Shown: one piece after another, positions 1 through 5,290 of the stretch
How the letters are laid out: each line of letters starts with the position of its first letter
Numbering within the stretch: the first letter of the stretch is position 1
NCBI GenBank assembly: GCA_009925955.1
Contig: RFPX01000098.1
Location: forward strand, 1-5,333
Reading direction: 5' to 3'
Length of the DNA: 5,333 nt
From: Betaproteobacteria bacterium
GTDB taxonomy: Bacteria; Pseudomonadota; Gammaproteobacteria; Burkholderiales; Burkholderiaceae_C
Notes under the pieces: model-generated
What the model saw: the letters and a program-made list of their open reading frames with translations, nothing else
Told to the model about the DNA's origin: nothing
The model's database searches: none
Made by a program: the position numbers and the translations under genes

Positions 1-113
1 AAGACTTTGGCTCGGCACCCACGCAAGCGGCCGTGGACCAGGCGGTGCGCAGCAGCTTCGAGTCCACGCGCCAGCGCTTTGACGGCTTGGCGGCGGAGCG
101 CAGCCCGACCTGA
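1..113 (+). CDS. C-terminal fragment of an unidentified protein
   Basis: The third reading frame is open from the window edge to a TGA at 111-113 and gives about 36 residues, ending in SSFESTRQRFDGLAAERSPT. The composition (Gln, Ala, Arg, Glu and Asp rich, no hydrophobic run) suits the helical, soluble tail of a bacterial protein. The first frame is also open until a TGA just after 113, but it gives an Arg/Ala/Pro/Trp-rich string typical of a shadow frame in GC-rich DNA. I do not recognise the family, and the upstream part lies outside the window. It precedes the antiporter in the same direction, but the 155-bp gap and the structured leader argue against one operon. Confidence 0.5.
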   Translation, partial: DFGSAPTQAAVDQAVRSSFESTRQRFDGLAAERSPT

Positions 114-154
114 GCCGCGCTGAGCGCGCCGCTCCAGCCTGAACCCTGAGGCTG
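112..154 (+). terminator. two GC-rich hairpins after the upstream gene, possible terminator
   Basis: GAGC-CGCGC (112-120) can pair with GCGCG-CC-GCTC (124-134) around a TGA loop, with a two-base bulge. CAGCCT (135-140) can pair with AGGCTG (149-154) around an 8-base loop. Neither is followed by a T-run, so this is not a classical intrinsic terminator. It may only be structured intergenic RNA. Confidence 0.25.
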
Positions 155-180
155 TGAGGGGCGGCGCGCGGTGTTAGCAT
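152..180 (+). promoter_or_regulatory. candidate sigma70 promoter for the antiporter leader
   Basis: A TAGCAT hexamer at 175-180 matches the -10 consensus at four of six positions. It is preceded by TG one base upstream (172-173), an extended -10 arrangement. At 17-bp spacing the -35 would be CTGTGA (152-157), which is weak. Transcription would start near 186-188, just ahead of the structured leader, so position supports the call more than the hexamers do. Confidence 0.3.
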
Positions 181-185
181 TTCAG

Positions 186-268
186 TTGGGTGGTGCATGA
201 ATGGTCATGCATCAGGTTGGGTGAAGGTCGGGCCGCCTCACCGTTGGGCGCTTGCCCAATGAGGCCCC
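186..268 (+). promoter_or_regulatory. structured 5' leader of the antiporter, candidate riboswitch with RBS sequestration
   Basis: Three elements are visible. Hairpin A is a perfect 7-bp stem, TGCATGA (194-200) with TCATGCA (205-211). Hairpin B pairs GGTGA (220-224) with TCACC (238-242), extended by GG/CC inside. Hairpin C is TTGGGC (244-249) with GCCCAA (254-259) closing a GCTT tetraloop. Hairpin B competes with a longer structure in which GCCTCA (235-240) pairs with TGAGGC (260-265) and GGG (230-232) with CCC (266-268), stacked directly on hairpin C. That structure buries the Shine-Dalgarno-like TGAGG at 260-264. GGGCC in the loop of B can alternatively pair with GGCCC at 263-267 as a pseudoknot. 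TTGGG occurs three times (186-190, 217-221, 244-248), each complementary to CCCAA at 255-259. This is an ON/OFF architecture for translation. Because the gene is a cation/proton antiporter, the Li+-sensing nhaA-I/nhaA-II RNA classes are obvious comparisons, but I cannot confirm a match to either consensus. Confidence 0.5.
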
Positions 269-1525
269 ATGATGCCCCACCCGCTCCTGCCTTGGATTGC
301 CGCTGCCATTTTTGCGTTGGCGGTGCTGCACACCTTCAGCACCAAGTACTTCGAACACCTGGCCCACACGCACCCGCGCCATTCGGGCATTTGGCATCTG
401 TTGGGCGAAGTGGAAGTTGTGTTCGGCCTGTGGGCCATGATTCTGGCCCTGGCCATGTTCGCCTTGGCCGGAAAAGCCGGCACGCTGCAGTATCTGGAGT
501 CGCGCAACTTCACGGAACCCCTGTTCGTGTTCGCGATCATGGTGGTGGCGGGCACGCGGCCCATCCTGCAGGCCTGTGGCGTGCTGGTGCAGCAACTCGC
601 GCGCCAAGCACCCCTGCCCACGGCTGCAGTGAACTACTTTTTGCTGCTGTCGGTGGTACCCCTTCTGGGCTCCTTGATCACCGAACCCGCCGCCATGACC
701 CTGGCCGCCTTGATGCTGCGCGACTCGGTGTTCTCCGCGCGCGTGAGCGAAAGGCTGAAGTACGCCACCCTGGGTGTGCTGTTCGTGAACATCTCCATCG
801 GCGGCACCTTGACGCCGTTTGCCGCGCCACCCGTGTTGATGGTGGCGGCCACCTGGCAGTGGGACCTGCCCTTCATGCTGCAGACCTTTGGCTGGAAGGC
901 GGCCATCGCCGTGGTGGTCAACGCCGCTGCGGTCACGCTCTTGATGCGTCGTGAATTGCTGGACCTGGGCGAACCCGCTCCCGCCCGCCTGACCGTACCG
1001 CCCGTCATGGTGGTCATTCACCTGGCCTTCCTGCTGGGCGTGGTGCTCTTTGCGCACCACCCGGTGGTCTTCATGGGGCTGCTGCTGTTCTTCATCGGCT
1101 ATGCCACGGCGTACGCCCAGCACCAGGACCGCCTGATCCTGCGCGAGGCCTTGCTGGTGGCCTTCTTCCTGGCAGGCCTGGTTGTGTTGGGCGGTCAGCA
1201 GTCCTGGTGGCTTCAGCCCCTGCTCATGGGCCTGAGCGCCGATGCCGTCTTCTACGGAGCCACCGCCCTGACGGCCATCACCGACAACGCCGCCCTGACC
1301 TACCTGGCTTCACTGGTGCCGGGCTTGAGTGACGAGTTCAAGGTGGCGATCGTGGCGGGAGCTGTGACCGGCGGGGGGCTGACCGTGATCGCCAACGCAC
1401 CCAACCCGGCCGGGGTGGCCATACTCAAGGGCAAGTTCGACGAAGGGGTGGTCAACGCAGGCAAGCTGCTGCTGGCCGCGCTACCCCCAACGCTGGTGGC
1501 CGCGGCTGCGTTTCGCGTGCTGTGA
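269..1525 (+). CDS. putative Na+/H+ antiporter (ion transporter superfamily, PF07399-like)
   Basis: A 418-residue inner-membrane protein made almost entirely of hydrophobic segments (roughly 8-25, 47-68, 84-100, 118-150, 168-195, 208-226, 244-283, 293-309, 320-345, 356-375 and 395-416). Two pairs of similar motifs suggest an internal duplication of inverted-topology type: SLITEPAAMTLAALML (135-150) with TAITDNAALTYLASL (335-349), and ISIGGTLTPFAAPP (175-188) with TGGGLTVIANAPNPAG (367-382). Such Gly/Asn/Pro-rich half-membrane loops with acidic residues (E139, D339) are typical of the ArsB/NhaD superfamily and probably line the ion path. By resemblance it belongs to the uncharacterised 'putative Na+/H+ antiporter' family, exchanging Na+ or another monovalent cation for protons; the actual substrate is unknown. 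Start: ATGs lie at 269 and 272. TGAGG at 260-264 is 4 bases from the first and 7 from the second, so 272 is a real alternative. The leader suggests translational control. Confidence 0.82.
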   Translation: MMPHPLLPWIAAAIFALAVLHTFSTKYFEHLAHTHPRHSGIWHLLGEVEVVFGLWAMILALAMFALAGKAGTLQYLESRNFTEPLFVFAIMVVAGTRPILQACGVLVQQLARQAPLPTAAVNYFLLLSVVPLLGSLITEPAAMTLAALMLRDSVFSARVSERLKYATLGVLFVNISIGGTLTPFAAPPVLMVAATWQWDLPFMLQTFGWKAAIAVVVNAAAVTLLMRRELLDLGEPAPARLTVPPVMVVIHLAFLLGVVLFAHHPVVFMGLLLFFIGYATAYAQHQDRLILREALLVAFFLAGLVVLGGQQSWWLQPLLMGLSADAVFYGATALTAITDNAALTYLASLVPGLSDEFKVAIVAGAVTGGGLTVIANAPNPAGVAILKGKFDEGVVNAGKLLLAALPPTLVAAAAFRVL

Positions 1526-1554
1526 GGGCCGCCACCGCCAGGCCCGCGGGGCCC
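1526..1554. terminator. GC-rich hairpins between convergent genes, possible bidirectional terminator
   Basis: The 49-bp gap between the antiporter stop and the AraC-type gene's stop contains GGGCC (1526-1530), GGCCC (1541-1545) and GGGCC (1549-1553). The central block can pair with either flank, with loops of 10 or 3 bases. There is no T-run on either strand. Convergent placement is the main reason to list it. Confidence 0.25.
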
Positions 1555-1574
1555 ATATCTGCCGCACCAGGGCG

Positions 1575-2402
1575 TCAGAGGGACGGCGTGGGTGAACGAG
1601 CCCTGGCCAAGGCGCGCGACAGCGCCGACGGGTTGCCGTAGCCGGAGAGCCGGGCGGCCTCCTTAAGTCCCTTGCCCAACTCGACCGCACGTTGAGCCAT
1701 CGCCAGCCGTAGAGCAGCCAGGTACTTTCCTGGGGGCCGCCTCATCGTTTCGTGAAACTTGGTGGAGAAGGCTGTTCGCGACATGCCCGCCTCATGTGCC
1801 AGCAGTGCGAGGTCCCAAGGGTGCGTGGGTCTGTGGTGCATGGCCACCAGCACCTTGGCAATCCGAGGATCGGCCAAGCCGTTGAAAAGGCCGCCTCCCA
1901 TAGCCCCAGGGTTGGCCACCAGGTGACGCAGGAGCCCAATGAACAGGATGTCTCCCGCACGGTTGAGCAAGGCGGGCTGGCCGCAGCGCGGCGCAGCCAA
2001 CTCAGATTCGATCATCGCCACCGCCAAACGCAGGGCAGGCTCTCCGTGGCTCAGGGCAACGGTCCTGGGTATGGCGAATTCCTCCAGGAACAAGGTGGCC
2101 ACAGGCCCCGTAAGCCTCACCTGGGCGGCCACCAGGCGGCAGGAAGCCTCGGCTGTAAACCGGTGCAGGACGAACGGTTGGCTGCCATGCACGGCAATCA
2201 AGGCTGGCGCGCCAATCTGCTGAGCTGACGCGCCCGTCTTCAACTCGGCACTGCCACAGGTCAGGAAAAACAGTTGCAAGGTGTTGGCCATGCCCGATTG
2301 AGGCGACCCCTGCACGCACACATCATGGGCCAAGCCAAGGCTCACCTCGGGCGCCAATCCCTCCAGGAGGGCTGAAAGACGATCCAGTTTGTGCTCGGCC
2401 AT
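1575..2402 (-). CDS. AraC-family transcriptional regulator (cupin-type N-terminal domain)
   Basis: A 275-residue regulator beginning MAEHKLDRLSALLEGL. Residues about 5-165 form the AraC-binding-like cupin domain, including the family-like stretch ELAAPRCGQPALLNR (134-148) before an amphipathic helical region. The C-terminus carries two helix-turn-helix units: WDLALLAHEAGMSRTAFSTKF (about 196-216) and GLKEAARLSGYGNPSALSRAL (about 245-265). Cysteines at 29, 49, 88 and 140 could matter if the signal is redox, but that is speculation. The protein ends soon after the second HTH (LARARSPTPSL), shorter than the usual RRFGxSPxxYR tail. Start: I prefer ATG at 2402 over a TTG at 2417, because the family usually begins near 'MDRLSALLE' and the longer form would place the operator repeat inside the gene. 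No Shine-Dalgarno sequence precedes the ATG. It is divergent from the peroxiredoxin-like gene, which it probably controls along with itself. The ligand is unknown. Confidence 0.88.
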   Translation of the reverse strand: MAEHKLDRLSALLEGLAPEVSLGLAHDVCVQGSPQSGMANTLQLFFLTCGSAELKTGASAQQIGAPALIAVHGSQPFVLHRFTAEASCRLVAAQVRLTGPVATLFLEEFAIPRTVALSHGEPALRLAVAMIESELAAPRCGQPALLNRAGDILFIGLLRHLVANPGAMGGGLFNGLADPRIAKVLVAMHHRPTHPWDLALLAHEAGMSRTAFSTKFHETMRRPPGKYLAALRLAMAQRAVELGKGLKEAARLSGYGNPSALSRALARARSPTPSL

Positions 2403-2403
2403 T

Positions 2404-2449
2404 TGTACGAATTGCAATCGTTATTGAATTTTTGAATTCCAATCGTACA
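2404..2449. promoter_or_regulatory. AraC-type operator in the divergent promoter region: direct and inverted repeats
   Basis: GAATTGCAATCGT (2409-2421) and GAATTCCAATCGT (2434-2446) are identical at 12 of 13 bases and lie 25 bp apart, start to start. AraC-type proteins commonly bind direct repeats about two helical turns apart. An inverted repeat frames them: TGTACGA (2404-2410) and TCGTACA (2443-2449). A TTGAATT pair (2424-2430 and 2432-2438) fills the AT-rich middle. The left repeat ends two bases before the AraC-type gene's ATG, which suggests autorepression. A weak rightward promoter is possible, TTGAAT (2424-2429) with TACAGC (2446-2451) at 16-bp spacing, as expected for an activator-dependent promoter. 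The rest of the intergenic region, to 2510, is a C/T-rich leader with AAGGA at 2500-2504. Confidence 0.6.
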
Positions 2450-2510
2450 GCACACTTCTCCCTATCCCTTCCTTCACACCACATCAGATCAAAGCAGAAA
2501 AGGACACGCC

Positions 2511-3059
2511 ATGAGCACCCAAGCATTGGTTCCACGCCGACCGGTTCCGGCCTTGAACGTTTCAACAGTCGACGCAGGGCACTTCGTCTTGGGAGAGACC
2601 CCCGCCCCCACGTTCGACCTCATCGTGTTCTACAGGGGCTTGCATTGCCCGATCTGCGCGAAGTACCTGATGGAACTCGAGCGTCTGATGCCGGAGTTTG
2701 AAAAGCGCGGCGTACGCGCCATCGCCGTGAGCAGCGACAGCGCTGAACGCGCACAGGCCATGGCTGCCAAGATACAGGCCGTCAACCTGCGTGTGGGATA
2801 TGGCCTGAGCTTGGCTGCTGCGCGCCAATGGGGCTTGTACATCAGCGCCTCGCGCGGGACGACGTCCATTGGTCTTGACGAGCCCGCCCTCTTCAGTGAG
2901 CCAGGTTTGTTCATCGTCAGGCCCGACGGGGCCCTTTACTATGGCTCCACGCAGACCATGCCCTTTGCTCGCCCATCGTTCCAGGACCTCTTGTCTGCCA
3001 TCGATTTCGCGGTCGCCAAGGACTACCCGGCTCGCGGTGAGTACACCGGCCCCGTGTGA
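2511..3059 (+). CDS. peroxiredoxin-like AhpC/TSA-family protein with a CPIC motif
   Basis: A 182-residue cytoplasmic thioredoxin-fold protein with no signal peptide. The first strand ends in LIVFYRGLHCPICAKYL (37-53), placing C46 and C49 in a CxxC at the start of the active-site helix. Further family landmarks are AIAVSSDS (70-77), SEPGLFIVRPDGALYYGS (129-146), TMPFARPSF (149-157) and the DYPARGEY terminus. This layout fits the peroxiredoxin-like (AhpC/TSA-like) group. The YRGxxCPxC motif replaces the PxxxTxxC of classical peroxiredoxins, so hydroperoxide reduction is plausible but a disulfide oxidoreductase role is not excluded. AAGGA (2500-2504) lies 6 bases before the ATG, a good ribosome binding site. 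Only 18 bp separate its stop from the next gene, so the two probably form one operon, read from the divergent region shared with the AraC-type regulator. Confidence 0.82.
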   Translation: MSTQALVPRRPVPALNVSTVDAGHFVLGETPAPTFDLIVFYRGLHCPICAKYLMELERLMPEFEKRGVRAIAVSSDSAERAQAMAAKIQAVNLRVGYGLSLAAARQWGLYISASRGTTSIGLDEPALFSEPGLFIVRPDGALYYGSTQTMPFARPSFQDLLSAIDFAVAKDYPARGEYTGPV

Positions 3060-3077
3060 CCATCGGTGGGGGTCCAC

Positions 3078-4001
3078 ATGAAGATTCTGATCGTGGGTGC
3101 AGGTGGCATTGGAGGCTACTTTGGTGCGCATCTGATTCAAGCGGGGGCCGACGTCACCTACCTCTTGCGTGAACGGCGGAAAGCCTTGATCGACAAGCAG
3201 GGCTTGCGAGTGGAAGCCTCTAACGGCGCATTTGTCGTGAAACCCAAGACCATCACGGCACCAGACATCCGGCCCGGCTTTGACCTGATCATCCTGGCAC
3301 CGAAGTCCTATGACTTGGATGACGCGATGAAGTCCATCCAGCCTGCTTTGGACGGTGCTGCCGTCTTGCCCTTCCTCAACGGCTTGGACCACCTGCAACG
3401 GTTGGATGCGCACTTGGGCAAGGATCGGGTCTTGGGCGGCGTCGCACACATCGCGGCAACGATCACGCCTGAAGGCGCCGTTCGCCAGTTGACGCCGATG
3501 CACCGGCTGACGGTGGGTGCACGCCACCCAGCCCACGAGGACACCGCCGCGGCCTTCATCGCCTGGTGCACCAAGGCACCTTTTGAAAGCGCCCTGGCGC
3601 TGAACATTGAACAGGTGCTGTGGGACAAGTGGGTATTTCTGGCCAGCTTGGCGGGCATGACCACCCTGTGTCGCGGGTCGGTTGGTGAGATCGTGGCCAC
3701 ACCATTCGGCAGGACCGTCACAGAACAGATGTACCAGGAGTGTTGCCGGGTGGCTCAGGCCAGTGGACACCCGATCAGCGCCCGAGCATCAGCACAGGCG
3801 CTGGAAATGCTGACCGCACCGGGGTCATCTTTCACAGCGTCCATGCTGCGAGACCTTCAGAGCGGCCAACGCACGGAACACGACCACATCCTGGGCGCCC
3901 TGGTCCGACGAGGAGCAAATCTGAACTGCCCGACACCCCTGCTGGGGCTCGCACATACGCACATGGCACTTCAGGCCGCACGCTTGAGTCCTCAGGATTG
4001 A
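3078..4001 (+). CDS. ketopantoate reductase (ApbA/PanE)-family NAD(P)H-dependent oxidoreductase
   Basis: A 307-residue protein of normal family length. The N-terminal Rossmann motif is GAGGIGGYFG (7-16), followed by strand/helix alternation to about residue 170 and a helical C-terminal domain. Counterparts of the E. coli 2-dehydropantoate 2-reductase active-site residues can be picked out: N101 in LNGLDH, K184 in LWDKW and E267 in RTEHDHILG. The region after the lysine reads LASLAGMTTLCRGSVGEI, lacking the asparagine seen in many true PanE enzymes at 'NxxINPxTAL'. This looks like a paralogue group whose substrate may not be ketopantoate, so I give no gene symbol. Start: ATG at 3078 gives the family-typical MKILIVGAGG and has GGTGGGGG just upstream. 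A GTG at 3066 would add only four residues and would absorb that ribosome binding site. It follows the peroxiredoxin-like gene by 18 bp. No clear terminator follows before the arsR promoter. Confidence 0.85.
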   Translation: MKILIVGAGGIGGYFGAHLIQAGADVTYLLRERRKALIDKQGLRVEASNGAFVVKPKTITAPDIRPGFDLIILAPKSYDLDDAMKSIQPALDGAAVLPFLNGLDHLQRLDAHLGKDRVLGGVAHIAATITPEGAVRQLTPMHRLTVGARHPAHEDTAAAFIAWCTKAPFESALALNIEQVLWDKWVFLASLAGMTTLCRGSVGEIVATPFGRTVTEQMYQECCRVAQASGHPISARASAQALEMLTAPGSSFTASMLRDLQSGQRTEHDHILGALVRRGANLNCPTPLLGLAHTHMALQAARLSPQD

Positions 4002-4059
4002 GCAAACCCCATCCTTGACGCCGCGACAGACCAAGCCACGGCCGCCAGACTTTCCTCAA

Positions 4060-4091
4060 ATCCATATTTCCGCTATACTGGAAGTATGGAT
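4060..4091 (+). promoter_or_regulatory. arsR operator palindrome overlapping the -10 box and start codon
   Basis: ATCCATATTTCC (4060-4071) and GGAAGTATGGAT (4080-4091) are inverted repeats matching at 11 of 12 positions around an 8-base centre. That centre contains TATACT (4074-4079), a strong -10 hexamer. The -35 position at 17-bp spacing (TTTCCT, 4051-4056) is weak. The right arm includes the arsR ATG at 4086-4088. An ArsR dimer bound here would cover the core promoter and the start site, so negative autoregulation relieved by As(III) is the expected logic. Confidence 0.75.
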
Positions 4092-4409
4092 GAACATACC
4101 GTTGTCAATGCTCTTGCTGCCCTGGCCCAGCCGGTGCGGCTGAAGGTCTTCCGTGCCCTGGTGATGACTGGGCAGGCTGGACTCACCCCTAGCGCCATGG
4201 CCGAAGGGTTGGGCATCCCCCCAAACACCCTGTCCTTTCACCTCAAGGAACTGGCCCATGCGGGGCTTGTGACCCAAGAACGTGCCAGCCGAAACATCAT
4301 CTACCGCGCCGCCTATGACCACATGAAGGCGCTGTTGGGATACCTGACCGAGAACTGTTGTGCGGGTGAGGCTTGTGCCGTTGAGGCTGAGGTGTCATGC
4401 GCGTGCTGA
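4086..4409 (+). CDS. arsR: ArsR-family arsenic-responsive repressor, C-terminal cysteine type
   Basis: A 107-residue winged-helix repressor. MDEHTVVNALAALAQPVRL (1-19) is the typical ArsR N-terminus. PSAMAEGLGIPPNTLSFHLKELAHAGLV (about 35-62) is the helix-turn-helix, with recognition helix near 46-57, and RASRNIIYRAAY (66-77) is the wing. The E. coli-type CVCDL metal site in the DNA-binding region is absent. Instead the tail carries C91, C92 and C97 (NCCAGEAC), plus C105 and C107. This matches the C-terminal CC-x4/5-C arrangement described for Acidithiobacillus ferrooxidans ArsR (Cys95, Cys96, Cys102), which binds As(III). It is the first gene of arsR-arsI-arsC. The -10 box ends only six bases before the ATG and no properly spaced Shine-Dalgarno exists (GGAAG is one base away), so the mRNA may be leaderless. 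Confidence 0.9.
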   Translation: MDEHTVVNALAALAQPVRLKVFRALVMTGQAGLTPSAMAEGLGIPPNTLSFHLKELAHAGLVTQERASRNIIYRAAYDHMKALLGYLTENCCAGEACAVEAEVSCAC

Positions 4410-4425
4410 AGAAGGAGCCCCTTAC

Positions 4426-4905
4426 ATGAAACGATTCCACGTTCACGCCCACGTTGAAGACTTGGGCAAGAGCATCGCCTTCTACTCCGCCATGTTCGGC
4501 ACCAGCCCCACTCGCGTGGAGTCCGATTACGCGAAGTGGATGCTCGATGACCCGAGGATCAACTTCGCCATCTCCACAAGAGGCACCAAGCTCGGTGTAG
4601 ATCACCTCGGAATTCAAACTGAAACCGAGGCAGAACTCAAAGCCCTAAAGGTACAGGCAGAGGCAGCTGACATGGCGCTGATCGACGAGGGTCAAACCAC
4701 CTGCTGCTACTCGCGCAGTGACAAGTACTGGGTCACCGATCCGCAGGGCATTGCATGGGAGCAGTTCCACACACTGGATTCCATACCCGTTTTCAGCGAG
4801 AAGGCATCGGTTGAGGTGTCAGAGGCTTCGGCATGCTGCGTACCGAAGACAAGACCTGGGGAACACGGGCCTTTTCCGGTGAAGGTGACACCCTCCTGCT
4901 GCTAG
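4426..4905 (+). CDS. arsI: ArsI/CadI-family dioxygenase, C-As bond lyase
   Basis: A 159-residue protein of the vicinal-oxygen-chelate (glyoxalase/bleomycin) fold. ArsI is known as an Fe(II)- and O2-dependent enzyme that cleaves the carbon-arsenic bond of trivalent methylated or aromatic arsenicals, yielding arsenite. The metal triad is visible as H5 (MKRFH), H60 (VDHLG) and E112 (WEQFH). The diagnostic substrate-binding vicinal pair is C93-C94 in QTTCCYSRSDKYWVTDPQG. Two further Cys-Cys pairs lie in the tail, C137-C138 and C158-C159 at the very end. The CadI name reflects annotation history of the same family. GAAGGAG (4411-4417) sits 8 bases before the ATG, and the gap from the arsR stop is 16 bp, so the two are co-transcribed. 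Start 4426 is preferred to an in-frame GTG at 4360 inside arsR, because it has the ribosome binding site and puts the first metal histidine at residue 5, as in characterised ArsI. Confidence 0.92.
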   Translation: MKRFHVHAHVEDLGKSIAFYSAMFGTSPTRVESDYAKWMLDDPRINFAISTRGTKLGVDHLGIQTETEAELKALKVQAEAADMALIDEGQTTCCYSRSDKYWVTDPQGIAWEQFHTLDSIPVFSEKASVEVSEASACCVPKTRPGEHGPFPVKVTPSCC

Positions 4906-4912
4906 GGCATCC

Positions 4913-5289
4913 ATGAGCGACAAAGTCTTTAACGTCCTGTTCATCTGCACAGGCAACTCCGCACGATCCATTTTGGGTGAAGCACTGCTGAACGAAATGG
5001 GGCGCGGTCGCTTCCGTGCATTCTCCGCGGGCAGTCATCCAAAGGGGTCGGTTCACGCACTGGCCGTCCGGGAACTTCAACGCCGTGGCATTTCCACCGA
5101 AGGCCTTCGAAGCAAGGGGTGGGAAGAGTTCGCCCGGCCGGGGGCGCCCGAGATGGATTTCATCTTCACGGTATGCGACCAAGCCGCAGGCGAGGTTTGC
5201 CCGGTGTGGCCTGGTCAACCCATGACGGCGCATTCAGCCTGGACAGCATGTCCCTGCGCAAGCAGGTCTCCGATATTGGCAAGCGCTGA
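4913..5289 (+). pseudogene. arsC: arsenate reductase ArsC (LMW-phosphatase type), internal deletion with frame change
   Basis: From ATG at 4913 the frame gives 107 good ArsC residues: VLFICTGNSARS (8-19) is the CX5R P-loop with nucleophile C12 and R18, and C88 (FTVCD) and C96 (EVCPVWPGQPMTAH) are the other two redox cysteines of thioredoxin-coupled enzymes. After H107 (codon 5231-5233) this family normally continues with a Trp-Gly...Asp-Pro segment holding the general-acid Asp, then helices. None of that is here. A different frame (5233-5289) immediately encodes a normal-looking ArsC tail, SLDSMSLRKQVSDIGKR, with TGA at 5287-5289. About 40 codons appear to be missing and the length lost is not a multiple of three. 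The original frame does not stop; it reads through 5287-5289 and enters the next gene in frame. AGGG (4904-4907) precedes the start by 5 bases, and the arsI stop is 7 bp upstream. Loss of the acid loop should abolish arsenate reduction. An assembly error is possible. Confidence 0.8.
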
Positions 5290-5290
5290 A

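Noticed and set aside
190..954. Plus-strand open frame overlapping the leader and the antiporter (254 codons)
   Set aside because: His/Arg/Gly-rich composition, no domain, and almost entirely inside the antiporter gene in another frame.
212..1123. Long minus-strand open frame opposite the antiporter (303 codons)
   Set aside because: Gln/His/Gly/Arg-rich with no recognisable domain; it mirrors a well-supported membrane protein and is a GC-rich antisense shadow.
2403..2417. TTG start at 2417 for the AraC-type regulator (five extra residues)
   Set aside because: The ATG at 2402 fits the family N-terminus, and the extension would lie within the operator repeat.
3066..3077. GTG start at 3066 for the KPR-like gene
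   Set aside because: It adds four residues before the usual MKILIVGAGG start and consumes the likely ribosome binding site.
2562..3770. Minus-strand open frame of 402 codons opposite the peroxiredoxin-like and KPR-like genes
   Set aside because: It spans two real genes on the other strand, has His/Gln/Gly/Val-rich shadow composition and shows no motif.
3078..4001. Calling the KPR-like gene panE, the housekeeping pantothenate enzyme
   Set aside because: No pantothenate genes nearby, a departing active-site segment and a redox/AraC context; only family membership is supported.
4360..4425. GTG start at 4360 for arsI, overlapping arsR
   Set aside because: GAAGGAG precedes the ATG at 4426, and the extension has Arg-rich shadow sequence not expected in ArsI.
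4793..5233. Minus-strand open frame opposite the end of arsI and arsC
   Set aside because: The plus strand encodes clear ArsI and ArsC motifs here; the minus-strand product has none.
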